A stretch of DNA of 64,000 bases from Labia minor. Taxonomy: Eukaryota; Arthropoda; Insecta; Dermaptera; Spongiphoridae. Below, piece after piece: positions 31,701 through 43,110 of the stretch. Every line of letters starts with the position of its first letter. Position 1 is the stretch's first letter. The stretch covers positions 7,273,488 through 7,337,487 of the forward strand of contig OY720350.1 of the NCBI GenBank assembly GCA_963082975.1, in the 5' to 3' direction. Made by a program: the position numbers and the translations under genes. The notes below the pieces were generated by a model, which was given only the letters and a program-made list of their open reading frames with translations, ran no database searches and had not been told where the DNA came from.

Positions 31701-31990
31701 TTGATATGCCTAAGGGTAAACAAACCATATCAATTGACAGGCTTAAGCCAGCTTATCTCTTGTCCAGTGATTCAGAGAACTCGTTACCAACCACTGTACA
31801 ACCACATCAACAGCTTCCGGCCTCTCCAGAGTCAACCATCACACCTTCGACGCACAACCAACAGCAGCAGCAGCATCCAACAGCTTTACCAGCTCCTCCG
31901 CAACCTAAAGCGACTCGCTCAGGACGAACAGTTCATTTTCCATCTAAGTACCTTAGCGTTGTCACTGGGGAGGGAGTACTGTGGCGATGA
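28766..31990 (+). CDS. pol: pol of the Mag-like element: protease, RT, RNase H, integrase
   Basis: The frame is open from 28766 after a TAG at 28763, and no ATG precedes the protease, so it is expressed by a -1 shift from gag. Landmarks: protease DSG at 28886; RT YLDD at 29777-29788; RNase H with a VDASD block and TDHKPLTF; integrase zinc finger with HDMAHPG and CIPC; catalytic D at 31007, D at 31184, E at 31292 (35 residues between the last two). The tail has a Gln-rich run and ends [13 protein letters not shown], a conserved C-terminal motif of this group. The stop at 31988-31990 lies inside the 3' LTR. No disabling mutations seen. The first TTG at 28940 is not a true start. Confidence 0.95.
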   Translation: MDTDDGKLIGHSLEAAQEVGHITTCRLYVRDNSTNVSYLIDSGADISVIPPNNQDKKHLAKRTLYAANGSPIHTYGERLINLDIGLRRSFCWPFTIADVKEPIIGADFLNRFGILVDIKNKCLIDRNTALSITAIVANGSSEPSILLLDPYDKYSKLLQQYPNLLRDNPEFCATDMEFFHTISTTGPPVTAKARRLPSNKLTQAKTEFQKMIDLGICRPSKSPWSSPLHMVSKKDGSWRPCGDYRALNAITTPDRYPIPHLHDFNSRLAGTTIFSKVDLVRAFHHIPILPEHIPKTAVITPFGLYEFIKLPFGLRNAAQSFQRYIDSILRDLDFVFCYLDDILIASQSEEQHILHLHSLFNRLNQCNININLSKCLFGINQINFLGYSITADGIKPLPDRVNSIVSFKQPQTIAELRRFLGLINFYRRSLPSTASTQQLLFNLCKEVRKNDKRHVEWNTEALRAFDLLKNQIANATLLAHPSNDLPLALLVDASDFAVGSSLNQVRNGNFEPLGFFSKTLNTTQKRYSTYDRELLAAYLSIKHFRYLLEGREFTLYTDHKPLTFAFKQRLDKASPRQLRQLDFIGQFTTNLQYIPGKHNIPADFCSRLSSISMPSVISFDAVAKLQLKDDELMRLKGNDKTSLQFQTIVLPSQAELIVDTSTGRLRPYLPQEFSKPAFVSLHDMAHPGIKASIKLVQERYVWPSLKRDVELWAKTCIPCQKSKVTRHISSEIGSYEQVQNRFSHLNIDIVGPLPPSEGFSYLLTIIDRFTSWTEAIPIKDISADTVARSLLFSWIARFGVPLKITTDRGKQFDCALFNHLTAFLGIRHIKTTAYHPSANGKIERWHRQLKSSLRAQLSNDWVNKLPTILLGLRSLFAPHLNSTPATLVYGEPLRLPADFFEDSTRLVDLPTLIIKLQEHVRSLRPVTSAHHSAKQPFVHSDIHHTSHVFVRQDAIRKPLQAIYEGPYKVVSRSPKFFEIDMPKGKQTISIDRLKPAYLLSSDSENSLPTTVQPHQQLPASPESTITPSTHNQQQQQHPTALPAPPQPKATRSGRTVHFPSKYLSVVTGEGVLWR
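31967..31976 (+). other. Polypurine tract
   Basis: GGGGAGGGAG lies three bases before the 3' LTR, the position required for plus-strand DNA priming. Confidence 0.85.
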
Positions 31991-32289
31991 TGACAACAAT
32001 GAAAATAAACAAGAATTTTTTCTAAAACATTCATGGCGCCTTGAGCTCACACTAACACACATATAAATTATAATTATTAATAATAAATATATAAATTTAA
32101 CTATATTAATTTAACCTGTGCACAGGAAATCATAACAACAAAAATAAGGTACATTAAATTAATTATATTTTATAAATATTGTAAAATTACACCACTTAAT
32201 GATAAATATATTGTTTAATTATAGTTTCGTTTAATTTACTTTATTTATTATAAGACTCATAATTGGAGTTCCATAATTGGACTCCTATA
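31980..32289 (+). repeat. 3' LTR (310 bp)
   Basis: Same length and start as the 5' LTR and no internal difference noticed on reading. Followed by TACA. Confidence 0.92.
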
Positions 32290-32439
32290 TACATATTCTT
32301 TGACCAATTATATGTTGCATGTTGTGAGTATGTGATTACACAAATTGGGAAAAAATCACTCAAGTTAGGCTAAGCAGACGTCTTAAATATTATAAGAGAT
32401 TCGGCAATTGCAATTACAGATAGCGAGGAAAAATTAATG

Positions 32440-32715
32440 GAGGTTTGAAATTAATAGTGATAAGAAAAAATATTTAGTGAGACAAAGAGGAACAGTATTA
32501 ACATACAAAATCTTAATATACAATTTAAATCGAGGTATCAATCGGGAAACGCCTGTTATCATGCAGTAAAGAGGCTTATCTCATCAAAATTATTATCAAA
32601 GGGAATCAAGACCATGGACGCATAGGAAGAGAGATAGGACAAGGGCTCAGGATAGGGACATTTGGAGAAATGTGGCCAAGAACTTTCGACTATCTTTGAG
32701 CTATATAAATAGAAG
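32440..32715 (+). pseudogene. LINE tail with internal deletion
   Basis: The plus strand carries GNACYHAVKRLISSKLLSKG and then jumps to the far 3' block (GSG-GHLEKCGQ-type), as if the middle of the LINE tail had been deleted. It is related to the copies at 11640 and 49885. Confidence 0.7.
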
Positions 32716-32750
32716 AATACTACTTTTAACCAAATACGATGTACCACTCG

Positions 32751-32814
32751 GGGGTACAGGGGGCGGAGCCCCCGTCCAGCTGTGAAGAGCGCCGAAGGCG
32801 CTCGGACCAGCTGG
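32751..32814 (+). repeat. Helitron-like 3' end with two GC hairpins and CTGG
   Basis: Hairpin GGGGGC-GGA-GCCCCC at 32759-32773, then GAGCGCC-GAA-GGCGCTC at 32787-32803, then seven bases and CTGG (32811-32814) followed by T. A hairpin closely followed by CTRR and T is the Helitron 3' signature. A near-identical unit lies inverted at 63375-63446. Confidence 0.68.
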
Positions 32815-33047
32815 TTGATATAATATGTGATATAATATATAGCTTATGTTCAAATAGAGCTACATATGTAAGAATATTGTGATGTAATTTTATAAAAATT
32901 GGTTCAGCCAACTTTTGAGTCTAAAAAGACAGACAGACATGAAAAATCACTTTTGGATCCTAAAGATGATGAAACGCGAAGATATGCAAAAAATTTTAAA
33001 TTCTGAGCAATTTGCGATCAAAAACCTTTTTTTATATATGTTTATAG

Positions 33048-33240
33048 CAGTGATTCTCAACCTTTTTTTTACCGTGGCACACTTTTAACGATTTAAAAAT
33101 TTGGCGACACACAAAGAAAAACATAAGTCTAAATGTTTACTATATTGAAAAAAGTGGTCCAAATTGAAAAAATTTAGAAAAAAAGTCGGAAATGTTTAAG
33201 AGCCTCTTTACATTTGTAATAATCTCGCGGCACAGTGGTT
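33048..33240. mobile_element. hAT-like MITE, right end truncated
   Basis: Starts CAGTGATTCTCAACC and reaches CGCGGCACAGTGGTT, where the expected inverted end breaks off. The core (GGCACACTTTTAACG, AGTCGGAAATGTTTAAGAGC) is shared with the copies at 35101 and 60628. Confidence 0.75.
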
Positions 33241-33840
33241 AGATATACCATCTGTATGCATTATGTCAAGTTTAACATTATATAATTTTATAATACACAT
33301 ATAAAATATAAAATACCAATTCCATCTTATTTCTATTTATTAATGTAAGTAATAAATAATAGTGGATTATTACTATGCAATACAATATTTTAAGTGAAAT
33401 TTGATCTTTCAATATTGTAATAAAATGATTTTTACTATGGATTAATTATGAAAATGGTGCAAGTACATTTGCATGCAAACCGTAAATATATAGAACATTT
33501 TTTGGGTTATATTCGTCTAAACGAAATTGATATAATCAAATTACATACTGATAAATTGCTAAAAATATAGCCAAACTTGAAATTCGTCAATCAATATTTT
33601 AAATTGAATTTTAAATATGCCAACCTTTAATTTTCTCGAAACATCAAAAAATGAACTTGTACTACTTTCAAAATAAACGATCGATACATCATTTTTTTAA
33701 TCATTTTAATTTTCTTCTTGAGATAAATTGGTTTTTATTTATTGATTTAATCTAATGTAGTTTAGAGTTGTTCCAATATGAAAATTTGTGATTTAGTATT
33801 TTATAAATTTTACTTATTCTAAAAAATATTAATAGATCTT
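33241..33840. other. AT-rich DNA, nothing recognised
   Basis: No repeat family or coding signal seen. Confidence 0.5.
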
Positions 33841-34446
33841 TACTATCTCACCAGATATAGTATTGCGAGCACGAAAATTTTCGATGTCGAGATTTTGATG
33901 TTTTTATACGTTTTGAAGGTTCCTGAATAATTTTCACTAAGGTTGAGAAAAATGTCTGTGTGTGTGTGTGTATGTATGTAGACAAGATTACGCAAAAACG
34001 TTTTGAGGTAGAACCATGAAATTTGGTATAAGGACATTATTCAAAATTCTTAGTTTTCTATCAACTTTTGAGAAATGTAGCTCAACCGGAAGAGGGTCAT
34101 TTTCTACAACGTTTTGATTTTTTTTCCTCTAAAGTGACCGTAAAAATAAAGATAGATGTTTGATAGTTTTTCACATGATTAAAAATTGTATAAAACTGCT
34201 ATATATAGAATTTCAGCTTTATTGAATCGCTGAAAATATCGGAATTAATTTTTTAACACTGCAAATCACGCGCAAACACGTGACGTGGTGCCATCACCAA
34301 AGAGCCAAACACGCGCTGTTTTAACAAATATTATCTATTAATTTTAATTTATAATTTATAATCAATTAAATTTAATTTAAATATAATATATGTTATTTAA
34401 TCCAATTTAAATTGCGGGACAGTCGAGTGGAGACACTCCAGCTTAT
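33841..34446 (-). mobile_element. Helentron-like (HINE-type) element, copy 3
   Basis: Inverted relative to the 25722 copy. It begins TACTATCTCACCAGATATAG, carries a TGTGTGTGTGTATGTATGTA microsatellite and the CGTTTTGAAGGTTCCTGAAT block, and ends GTCGAGTGGAGACACTCCAG. Near full length. Confidence 0.75.
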
Positions 34447-35092
34447 TTTTATGTTAAATTAATATTTTTATTTAAATTTATAAAATATGGAAGGATGAAT
34501 ATAGAAAAGAGAGAGAGAGAGAGAGAGAATAGAGAAGAAGAGAAATATTATAATTCTGACTGTGTGTGGATATTAAATTTCTTATAAAATTATACGATAA
34601 TTGACTTCTATCTTATTTTCCTATATAAATTTTATTGCTAGGTTTTAACTTTTCGGTTTTTCATTCATTGTATACCGTTTTAAACTTTGGACCTCATATC
34701 ATAAATTTTCAATTATATTATTCCCAAGTTCGTATAAATTATTTCTCTGTTGTAAGGTTATAGTGCCTCTGTTACTGTTTCATTCGTAATGGAATGGCAG
34801 CCCTGCTAAGGGCGGGAATTGGGTGGTATACGTGCGGAGGTTACCAGAAGGTTGAGAACCGGGTTCATAGTTTCAACAAGTTCAATGGAATTCCAACAAA
34901 TTGTGTTAATTCATTTGTCCCTTTAATTTTAAATTCTTTTTAACTTTTTTCTTTCATTTGATTTCATTAATTCATTAATTAATTTCAATTTTTTTAATCA
35001 TTTTTTTCGTTTATGTCTAATAAAATTTATTCAATTTTATTAATGAGAATATAATGTAGGGATTTTTAAAACTAATTTAACTTTTTTATATT
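34447..35092. other. AT-rich spacer with a (GA)n run
   Basis: GA repeat at about 34508-34530. The moderately GC-containing stretch at 34770-34870 has no frame or family match. Confidence 0.55.
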
Positions 35093-35100
35093 ACCTAGAG

Positions 35101-35310
35101 CAGTGATTCCCAACCTTTTTTTTACCGCGGCACAAGTGTAAAAGTTTACCATATTGAAAAAAGTGGTCCCAAAAAGTCGTAAATGTTTAAGAACCTAGTC
35201 CCAAAAACGTTTTACCTTTTTTTTAAGAACCAAATTGAAAAAAATTTGAAAAATAGTCGGAAATGTTTAAGAGCCTCGAAATCTCGCGGCGCAGTGGTTG
35301 AGAATCACTA
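35101..35310. mobile_element. hAT MITE with exact 8-bp target duplication
   Basis: TIRs CAGTGATTCCCAACC and GGTTGAGAATCACTA, flanked by ACCTAGAG at 35093-35100 and 35311-35318. Internal blocks resemble the copy at 33048. No transposase. Confidence 0.9.
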
Positions 35311-35318
35311 ACCTAGAG

Positions 35319-35926
35319 TGAATAAAGACATTCTTATCTTCATTTGATAACATCTCTTTTTCATCCTTTTTAATATGTATATATATATACACATATCTAT
35401 TTAAAAAAATTTTTAAAAACATATCTTATTAAATTATGTATCTAATAAATTTTCCTCATATGCAAGTGAATCTCTATATGTATAGACTCTCAGAGATAGT
35501 CAACGATATTCATCAAAGATTATTTTTTGTTAGTGAAAAATGTTTTGAAATTGCCAACACTTCATAAATTATATGAATAGAGTTTACACAAATCTACATT
35601 TTTAAAATTATGTAAATTTTTTATTAAATACTTTATATATACTTTATATATAGTCTTTATATTATTAGTATTATTTATTTATGTAGTTTATACGAGTATA
35701 TATTTGAGTATTGGCAAGAAAATTATTTATTTTTCTGTTATAAAATACCAAAATCCAAAACGAATTTTATATTAAGTAAAATATTATATAAATATTATTT
35801 TTCATCAGAGTAAAGATATCTCTTATTTATATGACACTATCTCTTCAATGAATGATCTTGAAATTTTTTAGTTTTAATAATAATATAATAATTAATTAAT
35901 TAAATGTTTACTGATGGTCACTGATA

Positions 35927-35975
<49 letters not shown>

Positions 35976-36303
35976 TTCTGACCTTATTTATATTTATGAT
36001 TGAAATTAACTTTATTACTCTTCAAATTTTCTCCATACCATTTTGGATGTGTGTTTGAAACAAAGTACCTTTTACACTCCGATTATGGTAACTCCATTAA
36101 CGTTAGATAGGTTTAATTAATAAATACATTAATTTGATATGTGAAAACATAAATATAAACTTTTATTATAAAAAATGTTAACAAGAAATTATAATTAACA
36201 TAGAGCAAATGCATTATCTAGCAAGTAATCTAGATATTTATTAAAATAAAAAAAAGTTTGCTCAGAATTATAAATATGCAAATCTTGTGTTGTGTGTTTC
36301 ATA
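35319..36303. repeat. AT-rich DNA with a (TTA)n microsatellite
   Basis: TTA repeat at about 35928-35973. Nothing else recognised. Confidence 0.6.
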
Positions 36304-36311
36304 ACCTAGAG

Positions 36312-36552
36312 CAGGGGGGTCGGCAACCTGGTGTCCGCGAAGCCATTTTCAAGTGGCCGCATTCAATTTAAAGTCATGACACACAAAAAAGGGAACATTT
36401 TCGATTTTTTTTTGGCTCTAAAAAAAAGGTAAAATGTTTTTGCGATCAGGCTCTTAAACATTTTCGAATTTTGAATATGGCTCTAAGTGTGGCTCTCCTG
36501 TTATATTATTTCAGAAATGTGCCGGAATATTGAAAAAGGTTGCCGACCCCTG
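36312..36552. mobile_element. hAT MITE, second TIR type, same 8-bp duplication
   Basis: Termini CAGGGGGGTCGGCAACC and GGTTGCCGACCCCTG, flanked by ACCTAGAG at 36304-36311 and 36553-36560. The target octamer is identical to that of the 35101 element although the termini differ. No coding capacity. Confidence 0.9.
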
Positions 36553-36690
36553 ACCTAGAGAATCTAAAAATATACAATTATATATTTATTTTATTTATTT
36601 CTGTAGTTTATATATAAAAATTTCATATACTTTAAATAAATGAATGTTTTTTAAAGTTATAAATTTATTTATTAAAATTATTTGAATTTT

Positions 36691-37136
36691 TACTATCTCG
36701 CCAGAGATTGCGAAAATTTTCGATGTTGAGATTTGATGTTTTTATACGTTTTGAAGGTTCCTGAATCATTTTCACTAAGGTTGAGAAAAATGTCTGTCTG
36801 TCTGTGTGTGTGTGTGTATATATGTAGACTTTTGAGAAATGTAGCTCAGATATATGTTTGATAATTTTTCACATGATTATAAAAATTGTATAAAACTGCT
36901 ATATATAGAATTTCAGCTTTGTTAAATCGATGAAAGTACCAGAATTAATTTTTTAACATTGCAAATCTCACGCGCCAACATGTGACATGCCATCAACAAA
37001 GGCCAAACATGCGCTGGTGTAATAAATATTATTTATTAATTTTAATTTAAAATTAATTAAATTTAATTTAAATATAATATATTTTATTTAATCCAATTGA
37101 AATTTCGAGATAGTTGAGTGGAGACACTCCAACTAA
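36691..37136 (-). mobile_element. Helentron-like (HINE-type) element, copy 4, internally deleted
   Basis: Starts TACTATCTCGCCAGAGATTG and ends GTTGAGTGGAGACACTCCAA. About 150 bases of the middle block between the microsatellite and AAATGTAGCTCA are missing relative to the 33841 copy. Confidence 0.7.
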
Positions 37137-37177
37137 TTTAATATAATATCATATCATATTGGTTTAAATTAATAATA

Positions 37178-37562
37178 GGCAATTCAATAAGTCCGTAGGA
37201 TTACACATATCACTATCAAATAAAGTCAATTTTCACATGATATATCTCAAAATTTGACAGCCATCAGTCGATTAGTTTGTGAGATATAATATCATTAGTG
37301 AAGTGACTTTTGATCTTTTCAAAACAATGAAATTACCTGAATTACATTCTATGGATTGGTTTACCGTTTACTGTAATCTCCAAACCTGACCCAAATGATT
37401 ATTTCTGAGATGCAGATCTCAAAGAAATGCTCGTTGGAAATGAATTTAGTTTCAATCAAGAAATCCCCCAATCTTAGGCCTATTTAAAGCAAAAGTATCG
37501 TACTATCTCGTACTATAAAAATAATATCGGAATGTCGGATGATACTGACTATAGTCGTTAAA
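37178..37562 (+). pseudogene. Mariner transposase C-terminal remnant
   Basis: The plus frame near 37384-37560 gives PDPNDYF, stop, DADLKEMLVGNEFSFNQEIP, stop, AYLKQKY and YYKNNIG. These match the order of the last catalytic block and C-terminus of mariner transposases. Two stops break it. The start AATTCAATAAGTCCGTAGG near 37180 could be a terminus. Confidence 0.6.
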
Positions 37563-38164
37563 ATCTTGAACACCAACACACTTTAAATAATTACTTAATT
37601 CCTTTATTAATAATTATAGGATACTAGATTTTGTGATTAATTGTAGTTATTATAAATATTTTAAAGAATTTTTTAATTGTAAATTTATTAAAATAATTAA
37701 ATGTAAAAATGTATACATGTCTACATAATTGACATAATTATACTTAATTTATTTCACATATGTTACTTAAAACTTTAATTATGAGTAACATGTAGTAAGC
37801 AGAGTATAAAAAAAGAGAAAAAAAATATGCTATTGTAGAATAGATACCTATATATTCAGCATTCAGATGAAATTTCTGCTCCTGGATGGATAGTCCACCC
37901 GCATTACAACTCCACGGCTCTGTTTATGTCCCCAGATTATCATAACAAATCATCATGACAAGAAAACCCATGCGAATATAGATTTTTTTAAAATAAATAT
38001 ATCATAGTAATTTTTCAAGGAGGAGCTAACGGTACTTTATTTCAAGTGGAAGGGAGCAGTTGGCAGGGACTTGGCAGCTCAGTGGGTGTCCAGCCGTCAC
38101 CTTAGAACCTCCTATTGATACAACCAAATCTCTACAACCCAAAAAGGTCATTAGATTGATAAAT
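37563..38164. other. Unassigned spacer
   Basis: AT-rich, with a mixed-composition stretch at 38020-38160 containing a tRNA A-box-like GGCAGCTCAGTGGGTG but no B box; too weak to call a SINE. Confidence 0.4.
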
Positions 38165-38405
38165 CTCTGTGGCTCAGAAGTTCTTGGCCACTGCAACCCT
38201 CAACTCTCCCATTCCTGAGCCATCCAATTCTTACCCTCTCCCATCTCTTTCACGTCCTTTCCTACATTGTCCGCCCACCGCGTTTTTGATCTTCCAAGTG
38301 GACGTTTCCCAATCGGTCTCCCTACCAATATATTTTTCTCTCCCATTCTAGCCACAATTTTTTATCCCGAACTGGAGATGCAAGGTCGTACAATTCCTCG
38401 ATTTA
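38165..38405 (-). pseudogene. LINE reverse-transcriptase tail fragment
   Basis: The minus strand encodes remnants of ARMGE-, then IGKRPLGRSKTRWADNVG-type and AQEWE-type blocks, matching the tail at 13228. The ARMRE region and a VRPCISS-like block mark its left side. Frameshifted. Confidence 0.65.
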
Positions 38406-38641
38406 ATTATTAATTAATAATTTATCAGAGATACAGTAACATTTATTTATTTATTTTTATTTATTGGCATCCTTATTACCGAATTATTGTATATATACTT
38501 TGTGAAAAAATTAATTTTAAATAAAAATAAATACTATACCTAATTAATACATAAATAAATATAAATACATATATAAAAAAAGAAAAAGTATATAGAGTAT
38601 TTTTTTTTATAAAAATGAATTTTATACTTTATATGTTAAGA

Positions 38642-38977
38642 CAGGGGTGTCAAACTCATAGGTACACTTGGGGCCAAACAAACAAGGTTTAACTTTAGGC
38701 GGACCGCAAAAAAACATTTTATCTTTTTTTTTTGAGGCAAATTGAAAATTTTTTAAAAAAAGTCGAAAGTGGTCGCGGGCCGCAAATTTTTTTTGGAAAG
38801 GTCGAAAGTCTGGTCACGAAAAACATTTTACCTTTTTTTTTAGAGACAATTTGAACATTTTTTAAAAAAGTCGGTCGAAAAGTCTGGTCGCCAAAGACAT
38901 TTTACCTTTTTTTTGACAAATTGAAAATTTTTTAAAAAAGTGGAAAATTGTCGCGGGCCGCTAGATTGACACCCCTG
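38642..38977. mobile_element. hAT MITE with internal direct repeats
   Basis: Termini CAGGGGTGTCAAACTC and GATTGACACCCCTG, flanked by TGTTAAGA at 38634-38641 and 38978-38985. Inside, the unit ACATTTTACCTTTTTTTT...AAATTGAAAA is repeated about three times with GCGGGCCGC blocks. Confidence 0.9.
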
Positions 38978-38985
38978 TGTTAAGA

Positions 38986-40062
38986 GTTTAACAAATTCAA
39001 AGCTATGAATTTATTTCTTAAAACAAAATATTATATTACAATATTATTAACATTTCCTTTAAATTGAAATTATAATTATTATTTTAACTACATTTTTAAT
39101 TTAATTTATTTCAATTATTGATTCAATATTTTGCTGGATATGTGACTGCAATAAATAAATAAATAAATAGATCAGGAAAAATTTATTTTTTTTTTAATTA
39201 TAATTTTAATAGCGATTTGTATTCACAAAGTAAATTTAAATAAAATTTTAAAATTTAATTCTCTTCATAAATATTTTTATATAAAATGATTTATTATTTG
39301 TTTTACTTTAAACTCTAAACTATAATACAATTTAAAAAAAAAATAAACTACTTACTTCTAAAAATAAATATATATTTGAGGAATTTTTAAAAAAATTTTA
39401 AATTAAATTTTGTCAATTTCCCTCAGAAAATAATTTTTAAAAATAAAAATAATCTCAAAACTCAATTTATTATAATATGAAAATAATTTACTATGTCAAT
39501 AAAATTTATTATTATATTGACATTCCATATTCTATAAGTATATCTATATGTATATCAAAACTCACTTATCTAGAAATATGATCAAAACCATTCGCACTCT
39601 ATGAAATTTAACGTTATCTCTTTGGAAGGAAGGTCGCTTCTCTACTCGTATTCTATCCTATCTGATTATATATATATAGGTATATAGGTATATATACACA
39701 AAACATTATATTTATAATCAATAAATTCAATTTTAGAAAAAAAGAGAGGTTTTCAAAGTAAAAATGTTTATTCTTCCATATATTGTATTTTTTATAGTAA
39801 TCTTTATTGAACATTTCTTTTTTTTTTATTTTTCGTGTTTTACTTTCTCTTTCAATAAAATTATGATTATTTCAATTTTTACATAATTTAGTATAACTAA
39901 ATAATTTATATATTGTTTTCAATTGATCAGATTATCTCAATTAATTTTATAACTTTTTAAAAATTATTTAAAATTAAGATTAAAAAAAAAATTATTAAAA
40001 AACTACATTTCTTTTTGTTATCCTTTTTTTGGAAAAAACTCTCTCAAGCTTACTAAAACATC
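38986..40062. other. AT-rich intronic DNA
   Basis: No element or gene recognised; many poly-A/T runs. Confidence 0.55.
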
Positions 40063-40073
40063 ATTATGCCATC

Positions 40074-40344
40074 TTCTTCTTCTTAAGGTGCCGTCTCCCT
40101 TTCAGAGGTAGGCTATCATCATGACTAGGATAGCCTTATAAGCTGCCCAGTCACGATGATTTTTCTTGGGAATGTTAATGCGGTGGTTTCCCGTTGCCTT
40201 CCGCATGTATATAACCAGGAACTGATAGTTTCTGGAACCAGACGCAGCTGAAGTTATTAGATAAACTTGTTCTTAGTTGGAATCGAACGCCGACTTCTTG
40301 TGTAGAAAATTGCTATGCTACACTCTCGGCTAAGCTGCCTCCTA
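40074..40344 (-). mobile_element. tRNA-derived SINE, family B, with target duplication
   Basis: On the minus strand the head has an A-box-like TTAGCCGAGAGTGTAGC and a B-box-like GGCGTTCGATTCCAAC. It is flanked by ATTATGCCATC (40063-40073) and ATTATGTCATC (40345-40355), an 11-bp duplication with one mismatch. Confidence 0.85.
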
Positions 40345-40355
40345 ATTATGTCATC

Positions 40356-40964
40356 AATGAATACAATCACACTTACAAACATCTCTTTTTCTATTATTCA
40401 ATCAATGAATTAAAATGATATTACAACAAAAAATATATTATTTAATTTTCACCTTATTTCTTTTAGTCAAGTTCCAATTATAAAGTTATTTTAATTTAAA
40501 AAGTATAACCCATTCGGTTACTTTTTTTTTACTTTCTATCTAATAATTTTCATTCTCCAATGATTTTCATAATCCTATTTTTTTATTTTTTATTTTTATC
40601 GAGTAAAAAAAATTTAATTTTAAACGTATATATACACCACATGATTAACAAAAAGAAAGAAAAAATAAACTAAAAAAAAATATTTAATTAAAGGGCAGAA
40701 ATAACATCAAAGTTGAAATTCAATTGCTCAATTAATAATCTTTTGCAATGTTTATTTAGTTATTTTCACCATTTAGTAGAAAATGTTGTATAATAGGCAT
40801 CATTACTAATATAATTGAAAAATTATAATAATTACTAGCTTCTCAAACCGGCTTCGGCTCTCTTCGTACCTATATAAGAGGTTCTTTTATTGTATGAAAA
40901 TTTATGTACAGATATTCCTCAGATAAATGTACAAAGTTAAATAAACCAATGTTTAAATTACATC
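40356..40964. other. AT-rich spacer
   Basis: Nothing recognised apart from a short CCGGCTTCGGCTCTC block near 40857. Confidence 0.5.
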
Positions 40965-40965
40965 A

Positions 40966-41100
40966 TCATGATAGTTCCTGGAACCAGAGGCAGCTGATGT
41001 TTAATTGAATTTATTAGAAAAATTTGTTCTTAGTTGGAATCGAACGCCAACTTCTTATGTAGAAAATTGCTACGCTACACTCTCGGCTAGCTGCCACCTA
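40966..41100 (-). mobile_element. tRNA-derived SINE, family B, truncated copy
   Basis: The tRNA-like head matches the 40074 copy (CGTTCGATTCCAACTAAGAA on the minus strand) with the adjacent CAGGAACTATC-type block. The rest is missing. Confidence 0.75.
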
Positions 41101-42180
41101 CTTTATCTTATAAATAGTATCAATAAAATATAAAACTACTTTTTAGTGATTTTTACAAAGAAACAAAATATATCAAGAAAAAAAAAAATAATTCTATAAA
41201 AATATGTGTATAAAGAAAATAGCAATTCAATATTGTCAACAAAAATTTACCGATTTATTGTAGTTGCAAACACAGTTTAACTTATACAATTTTTTTTTCT
41301 TTAGCCAATCGCCATTTAATCTCATTTAGATCTTCGTTTGCACTCATATTTTTGCAAACAAAACAAATATAATTTAATGAATATAAAAAATATTTCCAAT
41401 TTTGTTTTAAATAAGAAAATATTAATTAATTAATTGATTATTTTATAAAATATTTAAATGGACAATGAATGGATGAAAGAGCTATAAAGCAAATATATTG
41501 TAATCATATGCAAATTATTATTTTTTTAAAACCTTTTTAACGAATTTCTTGAAATTTTTATTTGATTAAAATAATAATAACTTATTTAAATTTTTATAAT
41601 TTCAAAATAAAAAACAAAAATGTTGATTTCTTGTTAATATGTCCAATCTGTAAAATCAAAATAAAAACAAATTTTTTAAGAGTTTTTAAAAAAGAGAGAG
41701 GGAGTTTATTAAGTCTTAATAATAATTCTTTTTATTTTATGCAAAATTCTTTCTTTTGTATTTTGATATCTTTTATTCTTGACAATCACTCATCTTTCAA
41801 AGAAATAAATATTAAAATAGAAAATTGAAATCATTTTAAAGTAAACATTTCATATAAAGAAACTTTTTTCTTTTTCTTTTGCTTGTTAGACATTCGATAT
41901 TCTATATACATAAGCCGTTAATAAAAAGACGTTCAGAATATCCAGGTGTTTGAATTTGATCTTGGATTTATTAAATTTAAAAAAAAATAAATTAAAAGAA
42001 TTATATTAAAATTCAAAGAACATTCAATGCGAAAAAGTGATTAGTTTCAAACGTTTTTGCAAAAAAGAAAAAAAAATCCAAAATGATTTGCTTATTGTAC
42101 AATAGATAGAGTATAATTTTTACTTATTCATAACTTTATGACTATATATTATTTTTATAGAAAAGAATAAAAAAATAATC
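41101..42180. other. AT-rich intronic DNA
   Basis: The 88-codon frame at 41562 is Lys/Asn/Phe/Ile-rich and has no recognisable domain; treated as non-coding. Confidence 0.55.
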
Positions 42181-42461
42181 CTCAGACTCTCTTTGTACGT
42201 CTTACGCAAGGACAACGTCTATCAAACCGGTTATATCAATGAGGTGTCCTATGATCAGTAGAACAGGTCCTCTCAACCTTTACCTTGATTTTCTTGATCG
42301 GAGGCGCTATCAAGTAGCTTTTCCCCAAGATTGTTCCCGGAGGCTGGGTTGACTCAGTCTCATAGACCCCAGCTAGAGAAATTCCCTTGCCAGACCAGGG
42401 ACTTGAACCCGGGACAATATGAATGTGAGGCAGATTCGCTACCCACACACCCAATGGCGCC
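42181..42461 (-). mobile_element. tRNA-derived SINE, family A, copy 3 (best head)
   Basis: The minus strand begins GGCGCCATTGGGTGTGTGGG, passes a B box GGGTTCAAGTCCCTGG, then the common body including the TTGATCGGAGGCGCTA block (plus sense). This copy has the clearest tRNA-like head. Confidence 0.84.
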
Positions 42462-43078
42462 TATAAAAAAGAATAATACCATTCAAACTATTAATTTACA
42501 ATATTGACCAAATAACTATAAGAAATGTTATAATTATATTTGATTTATAAACAATATTTGTTTACTGTATAACGTTTACTTTTGGATATTTTATTTCAAT
42601 TCTTATATTAAAACCTTAATATATATATAAATAATAATAACACAGTTTTCATTGCTTACAGACTATAAACAGAAAAATTCTATAAATACAATTTATTATT
42701 TAAATATATTTATCAAGTTCAAATAACAATATTCAAAATATTATTTAATATATTTTAAGTGATCAATAAATAAATTAAATATAACATAATCACTATTATT
42801 ATTAAATTATAAAATTATAAATTTTTTTTTTGTTATATTATAAATATTATATTTTACAATAATAAATAATTAAATATACAATACTTTTAAAATTTTCAAT
42901 AAATTAATATTTAAATAAAGGTATATTTTTATCATTTTTTCTATTTTATTATTATAGAGCTTATAAATACATAATATGAAACATAATATGGGCCCAAAAA
43001 GGCCACCTTTTTATAAATAGAAAATCAACACCAGTAGAAGAAAATATCAACACAATTCTCTATTTGGTGTTATTATTA

Positions 43079-43110
<32 letters not shown>

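Larger units (their letters stand above)
27366..32289 (+). mobile_element. Complete young Ty3/gypsy retrotransposon (4.9 kb)
   Basis: Two 310-bp LTRs, PBS, gag, a -1-frame pol with all catalytic residues, and a polypurine tract. It is flanked by TACA (27362-27365 and 32290-32293), although the flanks share up to TATATACA, so the LTR edge is uncertain by a few bases. The PBS and the Gag type resemble the Mag-related branch of Ty3/gypsy. There is no env. It lies in the inferred host intron in the sense direction. Confidence 0.95.

Noticed and set aside
41562..41828. 88-codon Lys/Asn-rich frame as a host gene
   Set aside because: It is typical of AT-rich random sequence and has no recognisable motif.
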